Shown here piece after piece: positions 45,208 to 56,110 of a stretch of DNA of 64,000 nt (position 1 is the stretch's first letter; every line of letters starts with the position of its first letter). The notes beneath the pieces were generated by a model. That model did no database searches. It worked only from the letters and a program-made list of their open reading frames with translations, and was not told the origin of the DNA. Made by a program: the position numbers and the translations under genes. Location of the stretch: the NCBI RefSeq assembly GCF_000799165.1, contig NZ_JUGF01000001.1:186001-250000 (forward strand), given 5' to 3'. The stretch is from Methylotenera versatilis 7 (GTDB lineage Bacteria > Pseudomonadota > Gammaproteobacteria > Burkholderiales > Methylophilaceae).

Positions 45208-46599
45208 TTAAAACTTACCCCCCAGTGCTGTCATTAAACCTACGCTGGCATTGAGTCTTCTGCCGATAATCGATAATGCATTACGTTCTGCATTCAACGC
45301 GGTCGATTGTACGATCACTACGCTTTGATATTCGCTGATACCAGCGCGATAACGATTTTCCGTTTGCTCTACAGCTTCGCGCGCAAATCGTACAGCAGTT
45401 TCTTGTTCTTTGGATTCTGCCTCTAAAATTCTTAGTAACGCTAAATTATCTTCAACTTCCTGAAAGCCGCTTAAAACAGTTTGCTTGTAATTTGCAACGT
45501 TTGCATCGTAATTAGCGATGGCAGCCTCTGTCTGTGATTGACGTAGCTGGTTATCAAAAATAGGGCCAGCCAGTGCCGGACCTAGCGACCAAATCCTATT
45601 TGGCAAGGATAATAAGTGAGCAATACTTGAGCTCTCAAACGCTAAGCTTGCGCCTAGGTTTAATGTGGGGAATAGGGCGGCTCTGGCAATACCAATCTGC
45701 GCATTGGCTTCTGCGATACGGCGTTCTGAAGCAGAAATATCCGGGCGTCTTTCCAGTAAGCTAGAAGGCAAGCTTGCTGGAATGGCCGGAAGCTTGATGC
45801 TCGTCATGTTGTCAAATGGGCTGGATGGTAATACGAAATCGGCAGGCGGGCGGCCAAGGAACACAGCGATAGCATGTTCTAACTGGCTTCTGGCTGCAGA
45901 TATATCAATGGATTGCGCACGTGTTGTCCTCAGTTGCGCTTCTGCCTGTGCGATTTCTGTACGCGATGCCAAGCCGACGTTGTAACGATTAATGGTTAAT
46001 TTTAGCGACCTATCAAAGCTTTCTGCGGTGTTATCCAGTAATTTTTTCTGTGAATCTAAAATGCGTAATTGAAAGTAGTTTTGCGCAACATTGGCTTGTA
46101 CCAATAAACGCACTGCTTCTAAGTCTGCGGCGCTGGCATTAGCATTGGCCTCACCCGCTTCAATGCTTCTTTTAATGCGTCCCCACAGGTCTATTTCCCA
46201 ATTGGCACTGATACCGATATTGTTGTCCGTGCGTGCACTTGCGCGACCATTTTGACTACGCGTGATGGCACCACCACCGTCCACCGCTGGCAAAAGTGGC
46301 GCACGCGCACCTTTTGCCAACGCTTGTGCTTGCCGGTAATTGGCCTCTGCAATCTGGATTGAATTGTTGGCTTGATTGGCTTCTGCAATTAAATTGTTCA
46401 GCGTGGTATCGCCATATAGCTGCCACCAATCTTGGGTGATATTGGGTTGGCCCGGTTCGGCCGTTTTCCAGCCTTCGTATTCTGCAGACTCTTTATAAGT
46501 GGCGGGTATGGCAACGCTAGGGCGCGTGTAATCTTGCCAAACACTGCAACCACTTAAAAAAATGGTAGCGATAATACAACTGATTTTTCGATGGTGCAT
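45208..46599 (-). CDS. RND outer-membrane efflux lipoprotein (NodT/OprM family)
   Basis: Outer-membrane channel of a tripartite pump, 463 residues. The lipoprotein signal has lipobox LSGC at about residues 15-18. Two OEP repeats follow (ADLEAVRLLVQANVAQNYFQLRILD and FQEVEDNLALLRILEAES). It is last in the operon, 5 bp after the second RND gene. Confidence 0.93.
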   Translation of the reverse strand: MHHRKISCIIATIFLSGCSVWQDYTRPSVAIPATYKESAEYEGWKTAEPGQPNITQDWWQLYGDTTLNNLIAEANQANNSIQIAEANYRQAQALAKGARAPLLPAVDGGGAITRSQNGRASARTDNNIGISANWEIDLWGRIKRSIEAGEANANASAADLEAVRLLVQANVAQNYFQLRILDSQKKLLDNTAESFDRSLKLTINRYNVGLASRTEIAQAEAQLRTTRAQSIDISAARSQLEHAIAVFLGRPPADFVLPSSPFDNMTSIKLPAIPASLPSSLLERRPDISASERRIAEANAQIGIARAALFPTLNLGASLAFESSSIAHLLSLPNRIWSLGPALAGPIFDNQLRQSQTEAAIANYDANVANYKQTVLSGFQEVEDNLALLRILEAESKEQETAVRFAREAVEQTENRYRAGISEYQSVVIVQSTALNAERNALSIIGRRLNASVGLMTALGGKF

Positions 46600-46604
46600 A
46601 GTGG

Positions 46605-49600
46605 TTAACTACTTGATAAAAGATTGGATGCTAATGTTGGTTTTGATGAAGCAGGTTGTAGCCTTAAGCGTAAATGTTCTAAATAAATGTATACAACCGG
46701 CGTGGTAAAAAGCGTGAGAATCTGGCCAAGAATAAGCCCCCCAACGATAGATATGCCTAATGGTTGCCGAATTTCGGCACCATCGCCCACACCAAGCAAC
46801 AATGGCAGCGCACCCAGTACAGCAGCAAAGGTGGTCATTAAGATAGGCCTGAATCGTTGACTGCAAGCCAGCTGAATCGCTTTCTCTGGAGTAAAACCAT
46901 GTTCTTTTTCGATTAATTGAGCGGCATCAATCATCATAATGGCGTTTTTCATCACAATACCAATCAGCAGAATGATGCCAATCATGGCAATAATGGTTAA
47001 CTCGCTTTTGAATAATAGTAAGGCCAGCAATGCCCCGATGCCTGCTGAAGGTAGTGTGGAAATAATGGTAATGGGATGAATCGTGCTTTCATACAATATG
47101 CCCAGCACAATGTAGATAGTAATCAGGGCTGTGAGAATCAACCACGGTTGACTATCTAATGAAGCTTTAAATGCTTTTGCTTTTCCTGCAAAAGCACCGT
47201 GAATGCTATCTGGCGGGTTTAGCTTGGTAAACGTTTCCTCAATCGCTTGTGTTGCAGTGTCCAGCGCGTAGCCAGGCGCGATATTGAATGAGATGGTTGC
47301 TGCGGCAAATTGCCCTTCATGATTGATAGAAAGCGGCGTATTTTGAAGTTCCCATCGGCTAATGGTAGACAGCGGAATTCGTGCATTATTGCTGGTTGTC
47401 AGGTAAATCTGGTCTAATGATTTTGGCCCTTGCGCAAACTCAGAGGCGAATGTCAGTACCACATAATACTGGTTGAGCGGCTCATAGATCGTAGAGGCTA
47501 GCCGCTGGCCAAACGCATTATTTAATGCTGTATCGATTTGCACCTGCGTGATGCCAAAACGAGAAGCGGCATCTCGATCGACAATGAGATTGGTTTGCAG
47601 GCCTTTGTCTTGTGCATCGCTTGTGACATCCACCAGCTGAGGTAATTTAGATAGTGCATCCGTTAACCGCGGGATGTAAATGCTTAAATCACTCACTTCA
47701 TTAGAGAGCAAAGTGTATTGATATTCTGCAGAGCCCGGCCTTACACCAATACTAAATTCTTGTTGCGGGTTAAGGCGTAGTGTCGCGCCCGGGACTTTTT
47801 CAAGTTTTGGTCTAAGTCTGGCCACAATTTCTTGCGCGGAAGCATCGCGTTCCGAGCGCGGTTTTAAGCGAATGTTCATGCCTCCGGTATTTGATTGGCC
47901 GCCACCAAATCCACCCGTATTTTCAAAATAGGCATCCACATCAGGGTCTTCTGCAATGATGCGCATGAATTGATTCACTTTTTCACGCATGGCCCAGAAT
48001 GAGATATTTTGATCGCCTTGAAAGTAGCCCTGAATGCGCCCTGTATCTTGCATAGGGAAAAATCCTTTAGGCACAATCGTGTAGAGGTATACATTGATCA
48101 GTACCACGACGGCCAACATGCAAACGGTGAATAAACGAAATCGGATAACCCAAACCAAGGCGCGTTGATAGGCTTTAAGTGGGATATCGAATAGATTTTT
48201 TAACCAAGTCGCCAGCCAGTTTTCTTGTGTGTGAGGCTTAAGTAGTTGTGAGCAAAGCATTGGCGTTAAAGTGAGGGATACCATCAGCGAAATCACGACA
48301 GCGCTGGCTAGTGTAATTGAGAACTCCCGGAACATACGCCCGACAACGCCACCCATAAACAGCAGAGGTATAAATACAGCGACCAAGGATGCACTCATGG
48401 CGATAACGGTGAACGATACCTCTCTCACTCCCTTAAACGCTGCCTGCAATGGCTGCATACCATTTTCAATATGCCTGATAGTGTTTTCTACCACTACAAT
48501 GGCATCATCCACTACAAACCCAGTTGAGATGATCAAGGCCATTAGGGATAAGTTATTTAAGCTAAAGCCACAAAGATAAATGACGGCTAATGTGCCTAAT
48601 AATGAAATAGGGATGGCAATGCTAGGGATCAGTGCGGCGCGTGCGTTGCGCAGAAAAATAAAGGTAATCAATATGACCAGTGCAATAGAAATCATCAGGG
48701 TGATTTCTACTTCATGCAATGAGCTACGCACGATCTGACTTCGGTCAATAATCACATCCATTTCAACGCCTGCTGGCAGCAGCGGCTTTAATCTTGGAAT
48801 CAGTGCTTTAATCGCATCGGTTGTCTCAACTAGGTTAGCACCGGGTATGCCGTTAATCATCAATACCACACCAGGCCTGCCATTGACGCTACCTGAGCTT
48901 CTCAACTCTTGAACGGAATCTTTTATTTCGGCGACATCTTTCAGCCGAATCGGTGCCGCGTTTCGCCAAGCGATGATGAGATCTGAATAATCCGATGCAC
49001 GTCTTGCTTGGTCATTGACGTCAATCTGCCAACGACGCTGTGCATTTTCTACAAACCCCTTAGGTAAGTTTGCATTGGCCGCTGCAATTGCAGTTCGTAC
49101 TTGTTCTAACGTGACATTGTATTGATTGAGCACAGTAGGATTGATTTCGACACGTACAGAACGCAGTGCACTGCCATTCACATTGACCATACCCACGCCA
49201 TCTACTTGAGAGATGCGCTGGCCAAGCAGGGTAAATGCAATGTCATATAGTTGCGGCTGACTGTAAATATCGGAAGTGAGCGCAATATACATAATCGACA
49301 TTGGGCCGCTTTTGCGATAGCTCGGATTGCTCTGCAGGCCAGCGGGTAACAATGTTCTAGAGGCATTGATGGCTGCTTGTACATCACGTGCTGCGCCGTC
49401 TGCATCACGCTCTAAATCAAACTGTAAGCTAATACGCGTTTGGCCTTTGTTGCTGCTGGATGTCATCTCGTTAACGCCAGCAATATTGCCAAGTGCACGT
49501 TCTAATGGCGCAGCTACCGATGAGGCAACGGTCTCAGCGCTTGCGCCCGGTAAACGCGCATTCACGTCGATACTCAGCATTTCTACTTGCGGCAGTGATG

Positions 49601-49703
49601 CGATAGGTAAAGCAAAAAAGGCTGCTATCCCAGGCAATGCCAAAGCGGCAGCCAGTAGTGATGTGGCGACTGGCCGGCGAATAAAGACAGCAGACCAACT
49701 CAT
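46605..49703 (-). CDS. RND efflux transporter, MdtC-like
   Basis: Inner-membrane proton-driven pump of 1032 residues and twelve membrane helices. It opens [23 protein letters not shown] and carries the TM4 Asp pair in [21 protein letters not shown]. Two RND proteins encoded together form heterotrimers in the MdtBC system; by similarity this is the MdtC-like partner. It overlaps the upstream gene by four bases. Confidence 0.93.
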   Translation of the reverse strand: MSWSAVFIRRPVATSLLAAALALPGIAAFFALPIASLPQVEMLSIDVNARLPGASAETVASSVAAPLERALGNIAGVNEMTSSSNKGQTRISLQFDLERDADGAARDVQAAINASRTLLPAGLQSNPSYRKSGPMSIMYIALTSDIYSQPQLYDIAFTLLGQRISQVDGVGMVNVNGSALRSVRVEINPTVLNQYNVTLEQVRTAIAAANANLPKGFVENAQRRWQIDVNDQARRASDYSDLIIAWRNAAPIRLKDVAEIKDSVQELRSSGSVNGRPGVVLMINGIPGANLVETTDAIKALIPRLKPLLPAGVEMDVIIDRSQIVRSSLHEVEITLMISIALVILITFIFLRNARAALIPSIAIPISLLGTLAVIYLCGFSLNNLSLMALIISTGFVVDDAIVVVENTIRHIENGMQPLQAAFKGVREVSFTVIAMSASLVAVFIPLLFMGGVVGRMFREFSITLASAVVISLMVSLTLTPMLCSQLLKPHTQENWLATWLKNLFDIPLKAYQRALVWVIRFRLFTVCMLAVVVLINVYLYTIVPKGFFPMQDTGRIQGYFQGDQNISFWAMREKVNQFMRIIAEDPDVDAYFENTGGFGGGQSNTGGMNIRLKPRSERDASAQEIVARLRPKLEKVPGATLRLNPQQEFSIGVRPGSAEYQYTLLSNEVSDLSIYIPRLTDALSKLPQLVDVTSDAQDKGLQTNLIVDRDAASRFGITQVQIDTALNNAFGQRLASTIYEPLNQYYVVLTFASEFAQGPKSLDQIYLTTSNNARIPLSTISRWELQNTPLSINHEGQFAAATISFNIAPGYALDTATQAIEETFTKLNPPDSIHGAFAGKAKAFKASLDSQPWLILTALITIYIVLGILYESTIHPITIISTLPSAGIGALLALLLFKSELTIIAMIGIILLIGIVMKNAIMMIDAAQLIEKEHGFTPEKAIQLACSQRFRPILMTTFAAVLGALPLLLGVGDGAEIRQPLGISIVGGLILGQILTLFTTPVVYIYLEHLRLRLQPASSKPTLASNLLSSS

Positions 49704-52700
49704 GCAACTGCCTTTGTTAAATCAATATCACTACTTTTTTTGGTAAAGCGTTTAGCAATACGGTCAAACGTGAGATAGATGACTGGCGTGGTGAATAGTG
49801 TCAGTAGCTGGCTCAACAATAGGCCACCGATCATGGCAATGCCAAGTGGCTGACGCAGCTCAGAGCCTGGGCCATCACCCAATACCAACGGCACAGCACT
49901 TAACAGTGCTGCCAGAGTCGTCATTAAAATAGGCCTAAAGCGCAGTAAACACGCCTGGTAGATGGCATCCAGTGGCGATAGCTTTTGCTCGCGTTCTGCC
50001 TCTAACGCAAAGTCAATAATCATGATGGCATTTTTTTGCACGATACCAATCAATAACACAATGCCGATGATGGCAATCACACTGAGCTCTTTGCCCATCA
50101 CCATTAATCCCAATAGCGCACCCACACCTGCCGATGGCAGCGTGGATAAGATAGTCAGCGGGTGGATATAGCTTTCATACAATATGCCCAGCACGATATA
50201 CATGGTGATGACCGCAGCAATGATTAAGAATAACTCATTGGATAATGCTGCTTTAAAGGCAGATGCTGCACCCTGAAAACGTGTGATCACCGTTGGCGGA
50301 ATGCTGATTGTTTTCGTCGCGCGCTCAATCGCTTGTACGGCGTCACCCAAGGCATAGCCGGGCGCTAAGTTGAACGCGATTTCGGCAGAGGGTAATTGGT
50401 CCTCACGGTATTCAACCAAAGTGGCAGATTTTTGCGTAATTGTGGCAAAGCTGCTTAAGGGTACTTGGTTACCATTGCTTGAGCTGACATACACATGTTG
50501 CAATGCTTCTAACCCTGACAGCTCGGTTTTTTGTACTTCTAAAATCACACGATATTGGCTGGCGTGGGTAAATATAGTCGACACAATGCGCTGGCCAAAA
50601 GCGCTATACAGGGCATTGTCCACGTCAGCCATGCTAATGCCTAAGCGTCCTGCACTATCCCTGTCGACTTCAATTGCTGCACGCAAACCGTCGTTTTGTT
50701 GATTGCTGGCAACGTCGACCAGCTCTGACAATTGGCTTAGATTCTCCACTAACTTAGGCACTGTATCTGCCAGTGCGGCTGGGTCTGTGCTTGTGACTAG
50801 GTATTGATATTGCGTTCGGCTGATGCGGTCGCTTAAGGTCAGATCTTGCACTGGTTGCATGTGCAATTTGATATCAGAAATATCACTGACGGCTGCATTC
50901 AGTCTTTGAATGATCTCCGTCGCCGTTTCGGTGCGCAGTGGATAAGACTTTAAGTTAATCAGCAAGCGGCCGCTATTCAAAGTGGTATTCACGCCGTCAA
51001 TGCCCACTACGGAAGAAATACTTTCTACTGCAGAGTCACTGAGTAATGTATCTACCAATACTTCTTGGCGTTTGCTCACAACAGTAAACGATGCCGAAGC
51101 TGGCGCTTCTGTCATCGCTTGAATCACGCCAGTATCTTGCACAGGGAAAAATCCTTTGGGGATTACCAACGTGAGTATGACGGTTAATACAAAAGTTGAA
51201 ATCGCCAACAACAAGACCAGACTTTGGTGACCTAATCCCCATTGTAGCCACTTGGCATAATGCTTAATGACGCGCGCAAGCAGGCCGTTTTCTTGTTTAT
51301 GCTCTTTAGCGGGAGAGGTTGATTTAAGTAGTCTGGCGCATAACATGGGCGTGAGTGTTAACGACACAACCGCAGAAATCAAAATGGCGACAGCAAGTGT
51401 GATTGCGAATTCACGGAATAAGCGGCCAACCACATCGCCCATAAACAGTAGGGGGATCAATACAGCAATTAGAGAAAAGGTAAGCGAAATAATGGTAAAG
51501 CCAATTTGCTTAGAGCCTTTTAACGCAGCATCAAAGGGTGTTTCGCCTTCTTCAATATGCCGCGCAATGTTTTCAATCATCACAATGGCGTCATCCACCA
51601 CAAAGCCAGTGGCAATGGTCAGCGCCATCAGTGTAAGGTTGTTAATGCTAAAGCCAGCCAGATACATCACACCAAAAGTGCCGACCAGTGATAACGGCAC
51701 GGCAAGACTGGGAATCAATGTGCCAGATGCCGTGCGTAAAAACAGAAAAATCACCATGACCACCAGCGCGATTGCCAGAAACAACTCAAACTGAACGTCT
51801 GCCACAGAGCTGCGAATAGTATTGGTGCGGTCCGTGAGTTGTATCACGTTAACATCTGCTGGCAAGCCCGCTTTAAGCGATGGCAGTAGGTTGCCAATAC
51901 GGTCTACTACCTCAATCACATTGGCGCCCGGCTGGCGCTTGATGTTGATCAGTATGGCTTGCGATTGATTCGCCCATGCTGCGATATAAGCATCTTCCTG
52001 CGCCTCTTTAACTTCTGCGACATCGCTCAAGCGAATAGGGCGGTCAGCGATGTTCGCAACAATCAGCTGGCGGTATTCATCTGCGGTTTTAAGCTGGCTA
52101 TTGGCTTCTAATTCATATGCCAATTTAGGGCCATCAATATTGCCTTTGGCTTGGTTGGAGTTGGCACCACCAATCACGGTTCGAATATCATCAAAACCAA
52201 GCCCATAAGCAGCTAATGCAGTTGGATTCACTTGAATACGAATAGCCGGGCGCTGGCCGCCATCAATACTCACTTGCCCTACGCCTGACACTTGCGCGAT
52301 TTTCTGCGACATGCGTGTATCGATTAAGTCGCGTAATTTGGGCAAACTTAACGTTTTGGAGCTGACTGCCAGTGTCAAAATCGGTGCATCCGATGGGTTT
52401 ACTTTATTGTAAATCGGCGGGGTTGGTAAATCGGTAGGTAAAAAACTAGTGGCGGCATTAATGGCTGCTTGTACAGATTGCACCGCGACATCCAGCGTAT
52501 TTTTAAGAGTAAATTGCAAAGTAATCACGGATGCGCCGCCAGAGCTGGCGGATGACATATGTGCAAGGCCCGACATGGAGCCGAATTGTCGCTCCAGAGG
52601 CGCTGTCACTGTCATGGCCATGACTTCTGCACTGGCGCCTGGATATAAGGTCACTACCTGAATAACGGGATAATCCACTTGCGGTAAAGCTGCTTTGGGC

Positions 52701-52795
52701 AGCAAGTTGTAAGCCAACACGCCAGATAGAAAAATGGCAATCATCAGCAAAGCAGTAGCGACAGGCCGCAGGATAAAAATTCTGGAAGGATTCAT
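49700..52795 (-). CDS. RND efflux transporter, MdtB-like
   Basis: Inner-membrane pump of 1031 residues, opening [22 protein letters not shown], with the TM4 motif [23 protein letters not shown]. With the MdtC-like gene it forms the inner-membrane part of an MdtABC-type pump. The gene is 39 bp after the membrane-fusion protein gene. Confidence 0.93.
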   Translation of the reverse strand: MNPSRIFILRPVATALLMIAIFLSGVLAYNLLPKAALPQVDYPVIQVVTLYPGASAEVMAMTVTAPLERQFGSMSGLAHMSSASSGGASVITLQFTLKNTLDVAVQSVQAAINAATSFLPTDLPTPPIYNKVNPSDAPILTLAVSSKTLSLPKLRDLIDTRMSQKIAQVSGVGQVSIDGGQRPAIRIQVNPTALAAYGLGFDDIRTVIGGANSNQAKGNIDGPKLAYELEANSQLKTADEYRQLIVANIADRPIRLSDVAEVKEAQEDAYIAAWANQSQAILINIKRQPGANVIEVVDRIGNLLPSLKAGLPADVNVIQLTDRTNTIRSSVADVQFELFLAIALVVMVIFLFLRTASGTLIPSLAVPLSLVGTFGVMYLAGFSINNLTLMALTIATGFVVDDAIVMIENIARHIEEGETPFDAALKGSKQIGFTIISLTFSLIAVLIPLLFMGDVVGRLFREFAITLAVAILISAVVSLTLTPMLCARLLKSTSPAKEHKQENGLLARVIKHYAKWLQWGLGHQSLVLLLAISTFVLTVILTLVIPKGFFPVQDTGVIQAMTEAPASASFTVVSKRQEVLVDTLLSDSAVESISSVVGIDGVNTTLNSGRLLINLKSYPLRTETATEIIQRLNAAVSDISDIKLHMQPVQDLTLSDRISRTQYQYLVTSTDPAALADTVPKLVENLSQLSELVDVASNQQNDGLRAAIEVDRDSAGRLGISMADVDNALYSAFGQRIVSTIFTHASQYRVILEVQKTELSGLEALQHVYVSSSNGNQVPLSSFATITQKSATLVEYREDQLPSAEIAFNLAPGYALGDAVQAIERATKTISIPPTVITRFQGAASAFKAALSNELFLIIAAVITMYIVLGILYESYIHPLTILSTLPSAGVGALLGLMVMGKELSVIAIIGIVLLIGIVQKNAIMIIDFALEAEREQKLSPLDAIYQACLLRFRPILMTTLAALLSAVPLVLGDGPGSELRQPLGIAMIGGLLLSQLLTLFTTPVIYLTFDRIAKRFTKKSSDIDLTKAVA

Positions 52796-52834
52796 TGCAG
52801 CGGGTTTGCTCTAAAGGGTAGTGATTGGACAGTG

Positions 52835-54223
52835 TTAATTATTTAAATGGCCGAAAGAGGCAGCCGATGGTGCCTTTCGGTTATTAAAAGTATTGGCTTG
52901 CGGGGATTGCGTCGCTTGTGAATGCAGGCGCTTCTTATATTTATTGCCATCGCCTTTGTTGCCACTATGTTCACGCGCTGCTGCGTTTCGCTCTCCGCTG
53001 GCAGAATAAATCACCACTTTGGCGTTGTCTTTTAGTTTGTCGATGCCACTGACAACCACTTGGTCGCCGACATTCAACCCCTCGAGAACAGCGACTTGAT
53101 CGCCATCCACTTGACCTAATTTAACCGCTTGTACGGCGACGGTTTCCACACCATCCTGATCACCTTTGCCTAGTCGTCGAATACGGTAGACATAAGCGCC
53201 AGCGCTGCCTTGCTGGATTGCTGCACTAGGCAACACATTCACATTGCGTAAGGTGTTGCTTAGCAGTTTTACATTTACAAATTGGTTAGGGAATAAGGCA
53301 TTATCCGTATTGGTAAATTGCGCTTTGATTTTCACGGTGCCCGATGTGGTGTCAATTTGGTTATCTAGACTTTCCAAATGGCCAGTCGTCAATAATTTGC
53401 TATTGGCTTTATCCCACACTTCTACAGGCAGTGTTTTGCCTGCCTGTTTGCCCGCTTGTATTTGTGTAATCAAATCAGCCACTCTGTCTTCTGGCAAAGT
53501 GAACACCACATGAATTGGGTGCACAGCGTTGATGACTGCAATCGGGTTAGTTGTAGTGATGTTGTTGCCACCATCTACTTGCCTTAAACCAATGCGGCCG
53601 CTGATGGGGGAGGTGATGCGCGTAAAGCTTAATTGCAGTTTTGCATTTTCTACCAAGCCTTGGTCTGCTTGCACAGTACCTTGGTATTGTTGTACTAAAG
53701 AAGCTTGTGCATCAACTTGCTGGGAAGCGATGGAGTCTTGCGATTGCAGGGTCTTAAATCGCTCTAAATCGATTTGGCTATTTTTCAGAAGCGCCTGATT
53801 ACGCGTGGCTTGACCTTGTACTTGTGTCAGCGCAGTTAAAAAAGGTCTTGGGTCAATCTCAGCGAGAAATTCCCCTTTTTCTACTAATTGGCCTTCTTTA
53901 AATAACACGCGTGTCAGTTGACCATTGACTCTGCTAGACACGGTCACCACAGCAGATGGTGTTGCAGTACCAAGCGCGGTCTGGATGACCCGAATGTCAC
54001 CTTTCATCACTTCCGCAACAACAACCGGGATAGGTTTTTCACCACGTTTACCACCAAACTCAGCACTTTTACCGCCACGTTTGTTCTGTGAGCTATCGGA
54101 ACTGTTGTTTGCATACGAGTTTGCTTGCGCAGAAGCCTCTTGCTTCTGCCAATACCACCAGCCAATAGCACTTGAGATCGCTAGTGCAATGATGACTTTC
54201 GGTATAATTTTTTGTTTCTGCAT
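52835..54223 (-). CDS. RND periplasmic adaptor, MdtA-like
   Basis: Membrane-fusion protein of 462 residues linking the RND pump to the outer-membrane channel. It has an N-terminal membrane anchor (IIPKVIIALAISSAIGWWYW), a barrel-sandwich half (SSRVNGQLTRVLFKEGQLVEKGEFLAEIDPRPF), an alpha-hairpin, and a beta-barrel. The Lys/Asn-rich C-terminal tail is unusual. It lies 57 bp downstream of the cytochrome c gene. Confidence 0.92.
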   Translation of the reverse strand: MQKQKIIPKVIIALAISSAIGWWYWQKQEASAQANSYANNSSDSSQNKRGGKSAEFGGKRGEKPIPVVVAEVMKGDIRVIQTALGTATPSAVVTVSSRVNGQLTRVLFKEGQLVEKGEFLAEIDPRPFLTALTQVQGQATRNQALLKNSQIDLERFKTLQSQDSIASQQVDAQASLVQQYQGTVQADQGLVENAKLQLSFTRITSPISGRIGLRQVDGGNNITTTNPIAVINAVHPIHVVFTLPEDRVADLITQIQAGKQAGKTLPVEVWDKANSKLLTTGHLESLDNQIDTTSGTVKIKAQFTNTDNALFPNQFVNVKLLSNTLRNVNVLPSAAIQQGSAGAYVYRIRRLGKGDQDGVETVAVQAVKLGQVDGDQVAVLEGLNVGDQVVVSGIDKLKDNAKVVIYSASGERNAAAREHSGNKGDGNKYKKRLHSQATQSPQANTFNNRKAPSAASFGHLNN

Positions 54224-54280
54224 ACAAACTTCTCAATCGTAAACTTACTGACGTGGTGGTTAAACGTTATTTAAATCTAA

Positions 54281-54748
54281 TTACTTAGGATCTTTTTCTC
54301 TGAAACTATCGTGGCACGCTTTGCATGACTGGGTCAGCTTTCCAAATTTCACTTTGATCTGTACAGGGTCACCTGTCTCTGCAACCTTGGCGAACTCATT
54401 GGCCTCCAAGTTGAATGTCGTGGCCAGTTTTTTAGCTTCGTCAGGTTTTTGAAAGAACTCAGATTTCAAACGTGTTTTTCTCCAGCCTTCACCTTGGTCT
54501 GTACCAGAGCCATACAGCGCACCTAATCCAGAGTTTGCAGCAGCAGCAATCGCGTTAGCGGCAGCAATCACTTCTTCTTTAGAGAATGTTTCTGGTTTAT
54601 CTAGCTGTGCTTTAATTTTATTGGTATTCCAGCCAATGAATGAATAAGCCGATTGGCGATATTTAATCTGGTCTTCAATCGGCCCTGCATGAGATAGCCC
54701 TGCATTCAGTAGTACAACCGATGTTAATAAAAGGCTCAGTTTCGTCAT
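54281..54748 (-). CDS. Cytochrome c' / c556 family protein
   Basis: A 155-residue periplasmic cytochrome with signal peptide (SHA|GPI), four-helix-bundle character, and the heme site CKACHD near the C-terminus. Upstream is a cytochrome b561 gene and downstream an RND pump, all on the minus strand. Cytochromes c' often bind NO or help electron transfer with b561-type membrane cytochromes. Confidence 0.92.
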   Translation of the reverse strand: MTKLSLLLTSVVLLNAGLSHAGPIEDQIKYRQSAYSFIGWNTNKIKAQLDKPETFSKEEVIAAANAIAAAANSGLGALYGSGTDQGEGWRKTRLKSEFFQKPDEAKKLATTFNLEANEFAKVAETGDPVQIKVKFGKLTQSCKACHDSFREKDPK

Positions 54749-54807
54749 TTAATATCCTTGATAATAGTGGGGGAAAGTTGTTTTAAAAAGAGTGTTAAGA
54801 CAATGCC

Positions 54808-55524
54808 TTACCATTGACTTTGTGAACTCGGTGCTTGGGGAACAGGTTTTGTTGCAAGTAAATCGGTCAGCACATTTCCAAATGTCAGCCAGACAACCAA
54901 TAAAGTCAGTGCAATGCTGATAAAGAAATAGACTGGTTTGGCTTCGGCTTTGGTTTGGTCAGTATGGTGATGTATCTCTAAATATTTTTTTCCCGTTAGC
55001 ATTGGTTTTATTAGGTTGTTCTTTTTCACTAACCAGTAAAAAAATATAGCCAGTAAATGTAATCCAATGACCGTTAATAGGGCATTAAATGCAATGGCAT
55101 GAACCCCTGTCATCCAGTCACTCAGCGATTGGTCAATTAACGGATAAAGCGGCCCGAATAAGGTAATGTCGTCGTTAGCGAATAACCCTGTAATCACAAC
55201 GACGCCTGTTAATCCCAATAAGGCAAATACAGCAAGTGCGCCTAATGGGGAGTGCCCCAAGCCTTGCCACTGGCCTTTAAAGTATTGAATCAAGCGCGAT
55301 GGTGTTGGAAAGAACTGACTGAATCTTGCCTGTTTATTACCAAAAAATCCCCACAACACACGAAAGACGATTAACCCAAGTGCCAGCGCGCCAAGACGCG
55401 CATGCCAATCAGCCCAGATACCGCCAATTTCGATGGTCAGATAACTTAATGCAATGGTGATAACCAATAACCAATGAAATAGTCGAATGGGTAAATCCCA
55501 AATTTGAATCTTTTGTTTCTGCAT
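54808..55524 (-). CDS. Cytochrome b561-type membrane protein
   Basis: A 238-residue di-heme b-type cytochrome with about four or five membrane helices. His ligands are in RLFHWLLV, IWADWHARLG, WMTGVHAIAFN and VIGLHLLAIFF. It is the first gene of the b561-c'-mdtA-mdtB-mdtC-OMF operon. It could pass quinol electrons to the cytochrome c' beside it. A sigma-54 promoter (P5) is predicted 96 bp upstream. Confidence 0.92.
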   Translation of the reverse strand: MQKQKIQIWDLPIRLFHWLLVITIALSYLTIEIGGIWADWHARLGALALGLIVFRVLWGFFGNKQARFSQFFPTPSRLIQYFKGQWQGLGHSPLGALAVFALLGLTGVVVITGLFANDDITLFGPLYPLIDQSLSDWMTGVHAIAFNALLTVIGLHLLAIFFYWLVKKNNLIKPMLTGKKYLEIHHHTDQTKAEAKPVYFFISIALTLLVVWLTFGNVLTDLLATKPVPQAPSSQSQW

Positions 55525-55619
55525 GTACTGACTAGTCCTTGAAGTTATTTCTGCTTGGAGTTTTTTAAGAATCTAGATTTTTGTTGAAACGTTTTTAACG
55601 TTATATCCAGTAATGCATT

Positions 55620-55635
55620 AGCAGAATGTGTGCCA
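55620..55635 (-). promoter_or_regulatory. Sigma-54 promoter P5 (-24/-12)
   Basis: Minus strand TGGCAC-ACATT-CTGCT: perfect -24, one mismatch in -12. The start would be near 55609, about 85 nt before the cytochrome b561 ATG. Confidence 0.6.
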
Positions 55636-55761
55636 CTGATATCGGTTGTACTTTTGCAAGGTGATTTTTGGGAGTGTATTTTTAACCTATTGTTTTATTT
55701 GAATTTATATAAAAACACAAATAAACGTCAAATCATTTTATTGTTTTAACGAGGTGGATTC

Positions 55762-55807
55762 TGTTTGCCAAACAACACATTTAAAACAGCTTGTTTCTGA
55801 CGCAACA
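55762..55807 (-). promoter_or_regulatory. Paired activator sites (UAS) for promoter P5
   Basis: TGTTTGCCAAACAACA at 55762-55777 and TGTTTCTGACGCAACA at 55792-55807, centres 30 bp apart and about 160 and 190 bp upstream of the P5 start. Confidence 0.65.
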
Positions 55808-55857
55808 GATAGTTATTTTGTGGTGAACATGTTTGTTTAAGAAATTTCAGTTTTGAT

Positions 55858-55904
55858 TGTTGCTGTTGAAACACTTTGTTTATCTGGATGCTTCGTCTTA
55901 AGCA
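55858..55904 (+). promoter_or_regulatory. Paired activator sites (UAS) for promoter P4
   Basis: TGTTGCTGTTGAAACA at 55858-55873 (perfect consensus) and the weaker TGCTTCGTCTTAAGCA at 55889-55904, centres 31 bp apart and about 198 and 167 bp upstream of the P4 start. Confidence 0.65.
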
Positions 55905-56037
55905 GATTTAAGTATGAAGGTAATGGAAACATGCTTTAGATTAACTAGGTGCCTAAGATGGTTAATTAATTTTATCAGTATGATTTTATTGGGATTTTTA
56001 ATATTAACGAGCGGATTTATTCGTATGGAAGTTAAGT

Positions 56038-56053
56038 TGGCATGGCTTTTGCC
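56038..56053 (+). promoter_or_regulatory. Sigma-54 promoter P4 (-24/-12)
   Basis: TGGCAT-GGCTT-TTGCC, with both GG and GC invariant pairs at the right spacing. The start would be near 56064, about 47 nt before the receptor ATG. This also argues that the receptor starts at 56111 and not at 56042. Confidence 0.75.
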
Positions 56054-56110
56054 AATCATGTGGCTGGATTGCATTTTGCATTTATTACCATCCACAAGGG
56101 GAAAATATTC

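Larger units (their letters stand above)
55525..56110. other. Divergent regulatory region (P4/P5)
   Basis: 586 bp without a convincing gene. It holds two outward-facing sigma-54 promoters and, between them, two separate pairs of activator sites. A 77-residue ORF (55914-56147) crosses the promoter and the receptor start and is judged spurious. Confidence 0.85.

Noticed and set aside
45210-45225. C-tract ACTTACCCCCCAGT as a further RcnR-type box
   Set aside because: It lies in the coding end of the outer-membrane lipoprotein gene and lacks the flanking AT inverted repeat.
56042-56110. Earlier start for the coiled-coil receptor (23 extra residues)
   Set aside because: It would place the start codon inside the -24/-12 box; the ATG at 56111 follows AGGGGAAA and begins a normal signal peptide.
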